Source of the DNA: an uncultured Oscillospiraceae bacterium
GTDB lineage: Bacteria; Bacillota; Clostridia; Oscillospirales; Oscillospiraceae
Assembly (NCBI GenBank): GCA_944385415.1
Contig: CALWXC010000005.1
Location: 62,001-126,000 of the forward strand
Length of the DNA: 64,000 nucleotides
Direction of reading: 5' to 3'
The position numbers and the translations under genes are program-made. Under the pieces are notes generated by a model that made no database searches, was not told the origin of the DNA, and saw only the letters and a program-made list of their open reading frames with translations. Below are positions 41,844-48,893 of the stretch, in pieces (the first letter of the stretch is position 1; each line of letters begins with the position of its first letter).

Positions 41844-42290
41844 ATGCTGAACAACGTTCCCAAGATTCTCTCCCCGGAACTGCTGAAAACCCTGTGCGAA
41901 ATGGGTCACAGCGACGTCATCGTGCTGGGCGACGGCAATTTTCCCGGCGACCGCTTCGCCCATGAGGGCAACTGCAAGTTCCTCCGCTGCGACGGCCACG
42001 GTGTGCCGGAGCTGTTGGACGCCATCCTGACCATGATCCCCCTGGACGCCTATGTGGAGCACCCGGTCCATCTGATGGAAACCGCCGAGTGTGACAAGGA
42101 TTTGGAGATTCCCGTCTGGGACGAGTACAAGAAGATCGTGGCCAAGCATGACGAGCGGGGCGAAAAGGCTTTCGGCTCCTATGAGCGCTTCGAGTTCTAC
42201 GAGCAGGCCAAGAAGTCCTACTGCATCGTGCAGACCGGCGAGGAGGCCATCTACGCCAATATCATGCTGCAAAAGGGCGTTATCAAGTAA
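41844..42290 (+). CDS. fucU: L-fucose mutarotase (RbsD/FucU family)
   Basis: A 148-aa RbsD/FucU-family protein that interconverts the anomers of L-fucose, supplying the alpha form to FucI. The signature LKTLCEMGHSDVIVLGDGNF holds the catalytic His (about residue 20), and YANIMLQKGVI is the typical C-terminal end. AAAGGAG precedes ATG 41844. It is co-transcribed with fucI and ends in a strong terminator. Confidence 0.9.
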   Translation: MLNNVPKILSPELLKTLCEMGHSDVIVLGDGNFPGDRFAHEGNCKFLRCDGHGVPELLDAILTMIPLDAYVEHPVHLMETAECDKDLEIPVWDEYKKIVAKHDERGEKAFGSYERFEFYEQAKKSYCIVQTGEEAIYANIMLQKGVIK

Positions 42291-42300
42291 AAATATCCAT

Positions 42301-42341
42301 AAAAAAAGCCTGCGAAAACTGGTGGTTTTCGCGGGCTTTTT
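42301..42341. terminator. bidirectional terminator between fucU and the MocR-type gene
   Basis: AAAGCCTGCGAAAAC (42305-42319) pairs with GTTTTCGCGGGCTTT (one mismatch), followed by T5; A7 on the other side. Confidence 0.85.
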
Positions 42342-42346
42342 GCGGC

Positions 42347-43717
42347 TTATTTCCAGGCCTCACACAGGGCGGCGGCCCCGTCCTGGAGCTGCCGGTCACT
42401 GAGGTCGGCAAAACCCAGCAGCACCTTGCCGTCATAGGGACACGGACCCATAAAATAGGGGGAAATGGGATAGACCCGGACGCCGTGGTCCAACGCAAGC
42501 CGGCATAGTTCGGATTCCGTGCGGCCGGTTTTCGATTGCATTGTCAGATGGTGACCGGCGGCCTCACCGATGATACGCATGGTGTGTTCCAGCGGGGCCA
42601 GGGCTTCCACCAGCGCTTTGCGTTTGGCCCGGTAATAGACCCGCATCCGGTTCAGATGGGTCTCAAAGTGACCCCGTATAAGAAATTCCCGCAGGGCTAA
42701 CTGTTCCATGGTGGATACCTGACAGGCAAACCCGCTGTATTCCTGCCGGTAGAGGGTCAGCAGCTGGGGCGGCAGCACCAGATAGGCCAGACGCAGCGCC
42801 GGAGCCACGCTGCGGGAAAAGGTACCCAAATAAATGACCCGGTCGTTGGGGTCGATGCTTTGGAGTGACGGCATGGGCCGGGCGTCGTAGCGAAACTCCG
42901 AATCGTAGTCATCCTCTAAAATATAGCGGAATGTACCCTGTCCGGCCCAGTTCAGCAGCCGGGCCCGGCGGCCCATGGGCATGGACAGGCCCAGAGGGTA
43001 CTGATGGGAGGGGGTGGTGTACAGCAGTACATGGTCCAGCTGTTCCAACGGCTCCACCATGACGCCCTGGCGGTCGATCTCCGCCGGGAGGACCCGGTGG
43101 CCCATCCGGGCAAACAGCCGGTAGCCCCGGTTATAGACGGGGTTTTCTACGGCCATGGTGCAGTCATTGGGCAGAATGTAGCTGAGCATACTCAGCAGGG
43201 CGTCGGTACCGGCTCCCAGGACCACCTGTTCCACGGTGCAGCGGACGCCACGGGCGGCGTACAGATAGTCGGCCACGGCCTGCCGAAGCCCTGGGTCTCC
43301 CTGGGCTTCGGTACGCCGGAGGGCGTCCGGCTCGCTGAGGGCGCCCCGGAGAAGACGCTGCCACACGGAAAAAGGAAACTTTTCTTTTGCCACGCCGCCG
43401 GGGTGAAACTCGATGACCGGAGGTTGGGACCGGGGCAGCGGGGCCGCCACGGTCCGATGGGGCAGGGATAGATTCTGTACACTTTCAATGCCCAGCACGT
43501 AGTAGCCGCTGCGGGGCCGGGACTCCACAAAACCCTCCGATTGGAGCTGACCATAAGCGCCGTCGATGGTGTTGATGCTGACTTGCAGTTCGTTGGCCAG
43601 GGCCCGTTTGGAGGGCAGCCGCGTCCCGGCGGCCAGCTGGCCGCTCTGGATTTGTTCCCGCAGCTGGCGGTAAATGGACAGGTAGAGGGGACCGTCCTGG
43701 TCGGACAAGAGCAACAT
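42347..43717 (-). CDS. MocR/GabR-type regulator lacking the PLP lysine
   Basis: A 456-aa fusion of a GntR winged helix (about 8-75; AGTRLPSKRALANELQVS) and a fold-type I aminotransferase domain (about 105-456). Most PLP-site landmarks are kept: AGTDALLSM, ENPVYNRG, TPSHQYPLG, EDDYDSEFRY. But the lysine that normally holds PLP, in GTFSK, is Arg302 (GTFSRSVAPALRLAY; CGC codon at plus 42814-42812). It is therefore probably unable to form the usual Schiff base. MocR proteins commonly control PLP or amino-acid genes; no such target lies next to it. Transcribed alone, convergent with fucU. Confidence 0.85.
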   Translation of the reverse strand: MLLLSDQDGPLYLSIYRQLREQIQSGQLAAGTRLPSKRALANELQVSINTIDGAYGQLQSEGFVESRPRSGYYVLGIESVQNLSLPHRTVAAPLPRSQPPVIEFHPGGVAKEKFPFSVWQRLLRGALSEPDALRRTEAQGDPGLRQAVADYLYAARGVRCTVEQVVLGAGTDALLSMLSYILPNDCTMAVENPVYNRGYRLFARMGHRVLPAEIDRQGVMVEPLEQLDHVLLYTTPSHQYPLGLSMPMGRRARLLNWAGQGTFRYILEDDYDSEFRYDARPMPSLQSIDPNDRVIYLGTFSRSVAPALRLAYLVLPPQLLTLYRQEYSGFACQVSTMEQLALREFLIRGHFETHLNRMRVYYRAKRKALVEALAPLEHTMRIIGEAAGHHLTMQSKTGRTESELCRLALDHGVRVYPISPYFMGPCPYDGKVLLGFADLSDRQLQDGAAALCEAWK

Positions 43718-43734
43718 ACACGTTCTTCCTTTCC

Positions 43735-43768
43735 AAAACGCGGGTGCCGAACTTCATCGACACCCGCG
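43735..43768 (-). terminator. terminator of the XpaC-TelA-TPM operon
   Basis: On the minus strand CGCGGGTG (plus 43761-43768) pairs with CACCCGCG (43739-43746), followed by TTTT. Confidence 0.75.
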
Positions 43769-43785
43769 CTGCATCGGTATTGTCA

Positions 43786-44766
43786 TCAGCCGCCGAAGCC
43801 GCCGCCCCGGTCGCCGCCGTGAAACCCACCGCCGCCGAAGCCGCCGGAGTTTCCAAAGCCGCCGCCCCGGTCACCGCCGTCAAATCCGCCGCTGCCGAAG
43901 CCGCCGCCAAATCCTCCGCCGCCGCGGAAGGGCCGGTCGTCCCCGCTGCGGTTGTGGTTGTTATGGTGGTTGGGAGGGCGATGGCGTCCGGGCCTGCCAT
44001 GGGGCGGACCAAAGGGACCACCAAAGCGGCCGGGGAAGAAAATAGTGGGGCCCCAAAAGATGGTGGGGCCGCTTCTGCGATGCCGCACCGTATTGTCAGA
44101 ACCGCCGCCGGAATTGCCGCCCCGTCCGCCCCGGCCCAGGCTGGCTGCCGAAGCGACGGCAATGATTAGAATCAGCAGGGCCACAAAGCCGAAGGCCAGC
44201 AGAATCGGGGTGCCGCCGCTGTCCTCCTGCACCGTCAGGGTGGATTCGTACCAGGAGTAAAGGTCCGGAAACAGATCCGTCAAAATCTCGTCGGCGTCTT
44301 CGGTGACGCTGCGGCCATCAAAACAGGCCGTCACAGTGGTGGTCAGCGTTTGGTCCACATAGGGGCCGATGTCGGCGCCGGGCTGCATATACCAGCGGCC
44401 CGAGGAAGCGTCCAGCAGCAGGACCATGTCCCGGCCGCTGAGATTGCCACGGGCGGCCCAGTCCTTGGCTCGAGTCTGGAGGTCCGCGCCGCCGCTGTCC
44501 TCCGTGACCACGGCCACAATGCTGCCCCAGCCGTGGTCCAATGCACCCATATAAGATGCTACAAGTTGCTCTGTTTCATCGCTGAGCAGATCAGCCTCGT
44601 CGGCAATCCAGTCCAGGTAGCTGCTGTAATTGGTCTTGCCGTATTCTAAATGCGTTTGGTCGGCCGCCGTCTCATTGGGTCTGGTCAAAAAGCCGTAAGC
44701 GCAACAGCCCACGATCACCACAGCCGTCAATATGATAGCAAAAATGCGGTTTTTCAGTAGTTTCAT
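43786..44766 (-). CDS. TPM-domain membrane protein with Gly/Asp-rich tail
   Basis: A 326-aa protein: an N-terminal membrane anchor (about 8-27), a TPM domain (about 48-175; DWAARGNLSGRDMVLLLDAS), a second membrane helix (about 187-208) and a long low-complexity C-terminal tail dominated by Gly, Phe, Asp, Arg and Pro (about 212-326), including HNNHNRSGDD and repeated GGDRGGGFG. TPM proteins with Gly-rich tails (YgcG type) are membrane-tethered, with unclear function, possibly in membrane or photosystem quality control. It is the last gene of the XpaC-TelA-TPM operon, 36 bases after TelA. Confidence 0.82.
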   Translation of the reverse strand: MKLLKNRIFAIILTAVVIVGCCAYGFLTRPNETAADQTHLEYGKTNYSSYLDWIADEADLLSDETEQLVASYMGALDHGWGSIVAVVTEDSGGADLQTRAKDWAARGNLSGRDMVLLLDASSGRWYMQPGADIGPYVDQTLTTTVTACFDGRSVTEDADEILTDLFPDLYSWYESTLTVQEDSGGTPILLAFGFVALLILIIAVASAASLGRGGRGGNSGGGSDNTVRHRRSGPTIFWGPTIFFPGRFGGPFGPPHGRPGRHRPPNHHNNHNRSGDDRPFRGGGGFGGGFGSGGFDGGDRGGGFGNSGGFGGGGFHGGDRGGGFGG

Positions 44767-44802
44767 GGGAATACCGTCCTAACTGTCACAGGGAAGAGGA
44801 CC

Positions 44803-45939
44803 TCAGCCGCGGACCTCCAGCAGCTTTTGCTTCAGCTCGCCTTCAATGCGGCGCAGCTCGGCCTCGGCCTCCCGGCGCTTCTGTGCGCCCTCGGTTTGAA
44901 TTTGCAGGACCTCGTCCAGGGTGGAGATCAGGCTTTGATTGGTGTGCTGCAGCGTCTCAATGTCCACCACGCCCCGCTCAGAAGCCCGGGCCGTCTCAAT
45001 CGTGGCCATTTTCAGCTTGTCTGCGTTTTTCCGCAGGAGTTCGTTGGTCATGTCGGTGACCTGCCGCTGGGCTTCCATGGCCTGCTGGGTGTGGTGGGTG
45101 CCCAGGGCCAGCACCATCTGGCTTTTCCACAGGGGAATGGTGTTGATGATGGTGGTCTGAATCTTTTCGGTCATGATGGTGTTATTGTTTTGAATCATGC
45201 GGATCTGCGGGGCCATCTGAATGGAAATGACACGGGTCAGCTCCAGGTCATGGAGCTTCTTCTCAAACCGCTGGCAGAGGTTGGCGTAATCGTTGGCCGC
45301 CTGGGCGTCTTCGGCGGAACCGCTGGCCTGGGCCTTTTGCTGCAGCTGGGCCAGGGTCGTGGTCCGCTCCTGCTGGAGCTTCTCCTTACCGGCCAGAATA
45401 TACATGGTCAGCTGCTTGTAGTATTCCAGATTCTTCTGGTACATCTGGTCCAGAATAGCCACGTCTTTCATCAGGGTGATCTGGTGCTTTTCCAACTGGC
45501 CGGTGATCTTGTCCACATTGACGGCAGCTTTTTCATACTTGGCCTTCAACATCTCAATGCTGCGGCCCGCCTTGCGGAAAAAGCCGAAAAATCCCTTCTT
45601 TTCCTCTTCCTCGTCGGCGTCAAAGCCCCGGAGTTCCACCATCAGGGAGCTGATCATGTCGCCAACCTCGCCCAGGTCCTTGGTACGGACCGAAGACAGG
45701 GCGCTCTCGGAAAAATCGGTGACGTTTTTCTGGGCCGCCACGCCGTATTGCAGAATCTGGGCGGAGTTGGTCAGGTCAATCTGCTGGGCAAAGGTATGGA
45801 CGGCTTCCTGTTCGGCGGCACTGAGCTTTTGCAGCTCGTCATCCGGCTGAGGCGCCGGAGCGGGCTCAGGCTTGGCACTCTCCTGGGGCTCTAGGGTAAG
45901 CTCAGGGGTCAGGGTCAACTGGGGAATTTTCTCATCCAT
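44803..45939 (-). CDS. TelA/KlaA-family toxic-anion-resistance protein
   Basis: A 378-aa, largely helical cytoplasmic protein of the TelA family. It has a Pro/Glu-rich N-terminus (1-35), then long coiled-coil-like segments including TDFSESALSSVRTKDLGEVGD and IRMIQNNNTIMTEKIQTT. TelA relatives confer tellurite or other envelope-stress resistance in some hosts; the mechanism is unknown. It lies 6 bases after the XpaC gene and before the TPM gene, a pairing common in Firmicutes. The name reflects family membership only; resistance is not implied. Confidence 0.88.
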   Translation of the reverse strand: MDEKIPQLTLTPELTLEPQESAKPEPAPAPQPDDELQKLSAAEQEAVHTFAQQIDLTNSAQILQYGVAAQKNVTDFSESALSSVRTKDLGEVGDMISSLMVELRGFDADEEEEKKGFFGFFRKAGRSIEMLKAKYEKAAVNVDKITGQLEKHQITLMKDVAILDQMYQKNLEYYKQLTMYILAGKEKLQQERTTTLAQLQQKAQASGSAEDAQAANDYANLCQRFEKKLHDLELTRVISIQMAPQIRMIQNNNTIMTEKIQTTIINTIPLWKSQMVLALGTHHTQQAMEAQRQVTDMTNELLRKNADKLKMATIETARASERGVVDIETLQHTNQSLISTLDEVLQIQTEGAQKRREAEAELRRIEGELKQKLLEVRG

Positions 45940-45945
45940 GCTGCA

Positions 45946-46608
45946 TTACTCCTTCGTTGTGAAATCCTTGGTATCCCGCAGGCCCTGGGCCTGCAGCATC
46001 TGTTCCATGACGGTGATTTCTGCATTGATATCCACCACATCCTGGGCAAACAGGCTGTCCAACTGCCGTGTAAAGGCTTCGCGGATGGTATAGAGCATTC
46101 CGGCAATGCGGCCCATGGCCTCCCGAATGTCTCCGGAGTCCAGCCCTTGGTTCTGGAGCGTTACATAGCGTTCCAGCAGCTCAATGGTGGTGGGCAGATA
46201 GTAGTTGAGAAACTGGCGGCAGCGCGGTACATGCTGCTTGTCCGCCTCCAGACGGGCGAAAATCTTGCGGGTCAGATCCTCCAGGGCCGACAGGTTTTTG
46301 GAGATATCCTCGTCGGGAATCTGCTCGTTGAGGCGGCGGATGGCGGCGATGGACGCCCGGCCCTGCCGGATGACTTCGTCTAGCTCTTGGTCGCCGGTGT
46401 CCGGCTCCGGTTCCGGCGCCTCCACCTGGACGGTGGCACCGGGGAAGAAAACCCGCATGAGGAAGTATCCGCCCACGGAGAGCGCGGCGCAGATTACCAC
46501 ATCCAAAAGGCGGTGAAGCCCCGTGGCCAGGGTATAGACCAGCCAGACGGCGGCAATGGTATAGATGGGAACCACCGACGGCTTGTGGACGGATTGCATC
46601 ATAGACAC
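45946..46608 (-). CDS. XpaC-family membrane protein
   Basis: A 220-aa protein with two N-terminal membrane helices (about 12-30 and 36-54), an acidic linker rich in Pro/Glu (about 62-72) and a helical C-terminal domain (about 75-205; LSALEDLTRKIFARLEADK, FLNYYLPTTIELLERY) typical of XpaC. Historical annotation as phosphatase-related is not supported by any catalytic motif. First gene of the operon with TelA and TPM, behind a TTGACA promoter that is back to back with the rpe promoter. Confidence 0.85.
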   Translation of the reverse strand: MSMMQSVHKPSVVPIYTIAAVWLVYTLATGLHRLLDVVICAALSVGGYFLMRVFFPGATVQVEAPEPEPDTGDQELDEVIRQGRASIAAIRRLNEQIPDEDISKNLSALEDLTRKIFARLEADKQHVPRCRQFLNYYLPTTIELLERYVTLQNQGLDSGDIREAMGRIAGMLYTIREAFTRQLDSLFAQDVVDINAEITVMEQMLQAQGLRDTKDFTTKE

Positions 46609-46657
46609 ACCAACTTTACTACAGGAATGCGGTTTCCCGGTGAAATGCTATAGGTTC

Positions 46658-46686
46658 ATCTTACCCATTTCGGGCCCTGGTGTCAA
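46658..46686 (-). promoter_or_regulatory. sigma-A promoter of the XpaC operon
   Basis: On the minus strand TTGACA (plus 46681-46686), a 17-base spacer and TAAGAT (plus 46658-46663). Confidence 0.75.
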
Positions 46687-46698
46687 CTGCATCTGTCG

Positions 46699-46727
46699 TT
46701 GACAGGGGAGAATGGGCGGGATATAAT
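46699..46727 (+). promoter_or_regulatory. sigma-A promoter of rpe
   Basis: A perfect TTGACA (46699-46704), a 17-base spacer and a perfect TATAAT (46722-46727). Its -35 box is 12 bases from that of the divergent XpaC promoter. Confidence 0.9.
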
Positions 46728-46733
46728 GAACAC

Positions 46734-46880
46734 AATCCCATGGGGCCGTCCGATGGACGGCCCCTATCTGAAGCGGCCGGCAGGGCCTGCGCGGGAGTCG
46801 AGAGCCTACCTGCCATGGTGGCCGCATACTCAAGTTTATGATGGAACTCCCGCCATTGTGACACCATTCGATGTTTTTCT
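46734..46880 (+). promoter_or_regulatory. structured rpe leader, possible pseudoknot RNA
   Basis: The 5' leader of about 160 bases contains a 10-bp hairpin (GGGGCCGTCC / GGACGGCCCC, 46742-46764) and a two-part stem (GCGGCC/GGCCGC, 46773-46778 with 46820-46825; GGCAGG/CCTGCC, 46779-46784 with 46809-46814). CGGGAGT (46792-46798), in the loop of that stem, can pair with ACTCCCG (46846-46852), a pseudoknot. It matches no riboswitch class I know. Confidence 0.45.
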
Positions 46881-46893
46881 GGAGGTTCCACCT

Positions 46894-47562
46894 ATGCAGT
46901 GTAAAGTCGCACCGTCCATTCTGTCGGCCAACTTCAACCGCCTGGGCCAAGACATCGCCCGGTGTCGGGAAACCGGCGCCGACTATCTCCACTTTGACGT
47001 CATGGACGGCATCTTTGTCCCCAATATTTCCTTTGGCCTGCCGGTGCTGGAGTCGGTCCGCAAGGAGACCGACATGGTGCTGGACGTCCACCTGATGATC
47101 GACCGGCCGGTCCGCTATGTGGAGCGGTTCTGCCAGGCCGGCGCTGACATCGTCACGGTCCATGTGGAGGCCGACACGGAGGAGAACACCCGCAAGGCCC
47201 TGGAGCTGATTCGCGGCTGCGGCAAGCGGGCGGCCGTCAGCGTCAAGCCCAAAACCCCTGCCGAGGCCGTGCTGCCGTTCCTGGAGCTGTGCTCCATGGT
47301 GCTGGTTATGACCGTAGAGCCGGGGTTCGGCGGCCAATCGTTCATGGCCGATATGATGCCCAAGGTTACGGCCATTCGGCGCTATATCACCGAGAAGGGG
47401 CTGGACTGTGAGGTGGAAGTGGACGGAGGCGTGGCGCTGGACACGGCCAAAACCTGCGCCGACGCCGGAGCCAATGTGCTGGTGGCCGGTAGCGCCTATT
47501 TCAAGGCTGCCGAACCGGCTGCCTTTGTGAAAGCCCTCCACGGCTTGGCGGTGCGCACATGA
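46894..47562 (+). CDS. rpe: ribulose-phosphate 3-epimerase
   Basis: A 222-aa TIM-barrel enzyme interconverting ribulose-5-phosphate and xylulose-5-phosphate in the pentose phosphate pathway. It starts MQCKVAPSILSANFNRLG. Metal and catalytic motifs are HFDVMDGIFVPNISFG (about 34-49), VHLMIDRP, MTVEPGFGGQ (about 138-147) and EVDGGV with the second catalytic Asp. ATG 46894 is 8 bases after GGAGG; earlier starts fall in the structured leader. It overlaps the next gene by 4 bases. Confidence 0.96.
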   Translation: MQCKVAPSILSANFNRLGQDIARCRETGADYLHFDVMDGIFVPNISFGLPVLESVRKETDMVLDVHLMIDRPVRYVERFCQAGADIVTVHVEADTEENTRKALELIRGCGKRAAVSVKPKTPAEAVLPFLELCSMVLVMTVEPGFGGQSFMADMMPKVTAIRRYITEKGLDCEVEVDGGVALDTAKTCADAGANVLVAGSAYFKAAEPAAFVKALHGLAVRT

Positions 47563-48380
47563 GGGCCATGCACTACCGGGGGCTCAAGCAGGCGGCGCGG
47601 CGCTGTCTCCGGGACAGCCACACCCCGTATCGCCGTCTGACGCTGCTGTTTCTCCTGTGCTTCCTGGGGCTGTCGCTGATCTGTGATCTGATTTCCTTTT
47701 ATCTGGAGCGCCGTTTGGCGCAGGAGACGGGCTTCGGCACCATCGCGCTGCAAAATCAGGCGGATTTATTCAATGTCGTGTCCATGGTGGGGCTCAGCGT
47801 TGTGGGCAGCCTGTGGAATGCGGGCTATAGCTGGTATGCCCTGCGCATCAGCCGGGGACAACCGGCGTCGTTTGGGGACTTCTTCCAGGGATTCCGGCTG
47901 GTGACCCGGGTCCTGGCGGTGATTGTGCTCCAGTCCATTTTCATTGCCGCCTGGTCCATGCTGTTTCTGCTGCCGGGCCTGGTGGCCATGTACCGCTATC
48001 GGATGGCGGTCTTTGCCGTGCTGGATGACCCGGACCTGGGACCGTTTCAGGCGTTGTCCTATTCTTCCAGACTGACCTACGGGCACAAAATGGAATTGCT
48101 GATGCTGGACCTGCGGTTCTTCTGGTACTACGGCACGCTGTTCCTGGTGCAGATGGTGATAGTAGCCTATAATTATGGTTTCCTGCCGGTGAGCACTTAT
48201 ACGGTCCGGGGCTACTGGACGGTATATATTCTCTATCAGGGCGTTATGCTGCTGGTTGAAACGCTGGCTCTGGCCTATGTGACGGCCACCCAGGCCCATG
48301 CGTTCAACTGGCTCCAGACTCTGGACCGGGACCGCATGGAGGATCTGCGCCGCAGCTACGGCGGCGGATATCCCATGTAA
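47559..48380 (+). CDS. DUF975-family membrane protein
   Basis: A 273-aa membrane protein with about six hydrophobic segments. The family hallmark is LPGLVAMYRYRMAVFAVLDD (about 145-164) followed by ALSYSSRLTYGHKMELLMLDLRFF. The function is unknown. The start ATG overlaps the rpe stop (ATGA), so the two are translationally coupled, although no link between a pentose-phosphate enzyme and this protein is known; ATG 47568 is an alternative start. A hairpin terminator and repeat copy 4 follow. Confidence 0.8.
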   Translation: MRAMHYRGLKQAARRCLRDSHTPYRRLTLLFLLCFLGLSLICDLISFYLERRLAQETGFGTIALQNQADLFNVVSMVGLSVVGSLWNAGYSWYALRISRGQPASFGDFFQGFRLVTRVLAVIVLQSIFIAAWSMLFLLPGLVAMYRYRMAVFAVLDDPDLGPFQALSYSSRLTYGHKMELLMLDLRFFWYYGTLFLVQMVIVAYNYGFLPVSTYTVRGYWTVYILYQGVMLLVETLALAYVTATQAHAFNWLQTLDRDRMEDLRRSYGGGYPM

Positions 48381-48397
48381 ATGTGGATAAAACAAGA

Positions 48398-48439
48398 AAA
48401 GGGCTGTTGCAGAATGGTTTGATTCTGCAACAGCCCTTT
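48398..48439 (+). terminator. terminator after the rpe operon
   Basis: AAAGGGCTGTTGCAGA (48398-48413) pairs with TCTGCAACAGCCCTTT (48424-48439), a 16-bp stem; the T run is short. A remnant of its left arm (GGGCTGTTGCAG, 7749-7760) also precedes repeat copy 2. Confidence 0.7.
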
Positions 48440-48446
48440 GGAGTAT

Positions 48447-48767
48447 GATGGCGGTAATGAGGAAAAGATAAAAGTTTTACTCGATTTTTTTCAAAAAATC
48501 GCGGTTTCCAAAGGCAGAGCCTTTGGTCGCCCGTCGCAACGGGCGAAACGTCCCATCGTCCTCAGCGCCATCCGCAGATGGCGCAATTCCTGGCCAACGG
48601 CCATGGCTCCAGCCGCCGCCCCCTGCGGGGGTGAACGGCGGGGGCCATTTATTGATGATGGTGCGGCGTGGCACATTCCGTCCGGGGCCGTCAAGGATGC
48701 CGGCCCCTACACCAATGGGAATAGATGGCTCTTGCCAGCGGCGGGACACATAGGTCCCGCCCTACAG
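48447..48767 (+). repeat. dispersed hairpin repeat, copy 4
   Basis: Full-length copy in the 513-base gap between the DUF975 gene and the convergent purine permease gene. Same order as copy 2. One stem is recoded: CCAAAGGC / GCCTTTGG here against CCAGGGGC / GCCCCGG in copy 2. The invariant GCGCCATCCGCAGATGGCGC is at 48565-48584. Same orientation as the DUF975 gene. No gene is seen in the gap. Confidence 0.8.
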
Positions 48768-48834
48768 ATACAATTTAAGCCCCATACGGTACTTCGTATA
48801 ACCGCCATATTTGGAAAGCAGATGGGGCCTGTGA

Positions 48835-48870
48835 CAGAACAAAACCGGGGCAGCGTCAGCTGCCCCGGTT
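48835..48870 (-). terminator. terminator of the purine permease gene
   Basis: AACCGGGGCAGC (48843-48854) pairs with GCTGCCCCGGTT (48859-48870); on the minus strand the 3' side runs into TTTTGTT. Confidence 0.8.
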
Positions 48871-48893
48871 CGCATTTGGGCACAATTTTGGAA

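Noticed and set aside
43744..44169. Ala/Val-rich plus-strand ORF opposite the TPM gene
   Set aside because: It is the complement of the Gly-rich tail (GGC/GCC codons); the TPM frame has a clear domain and anchor.
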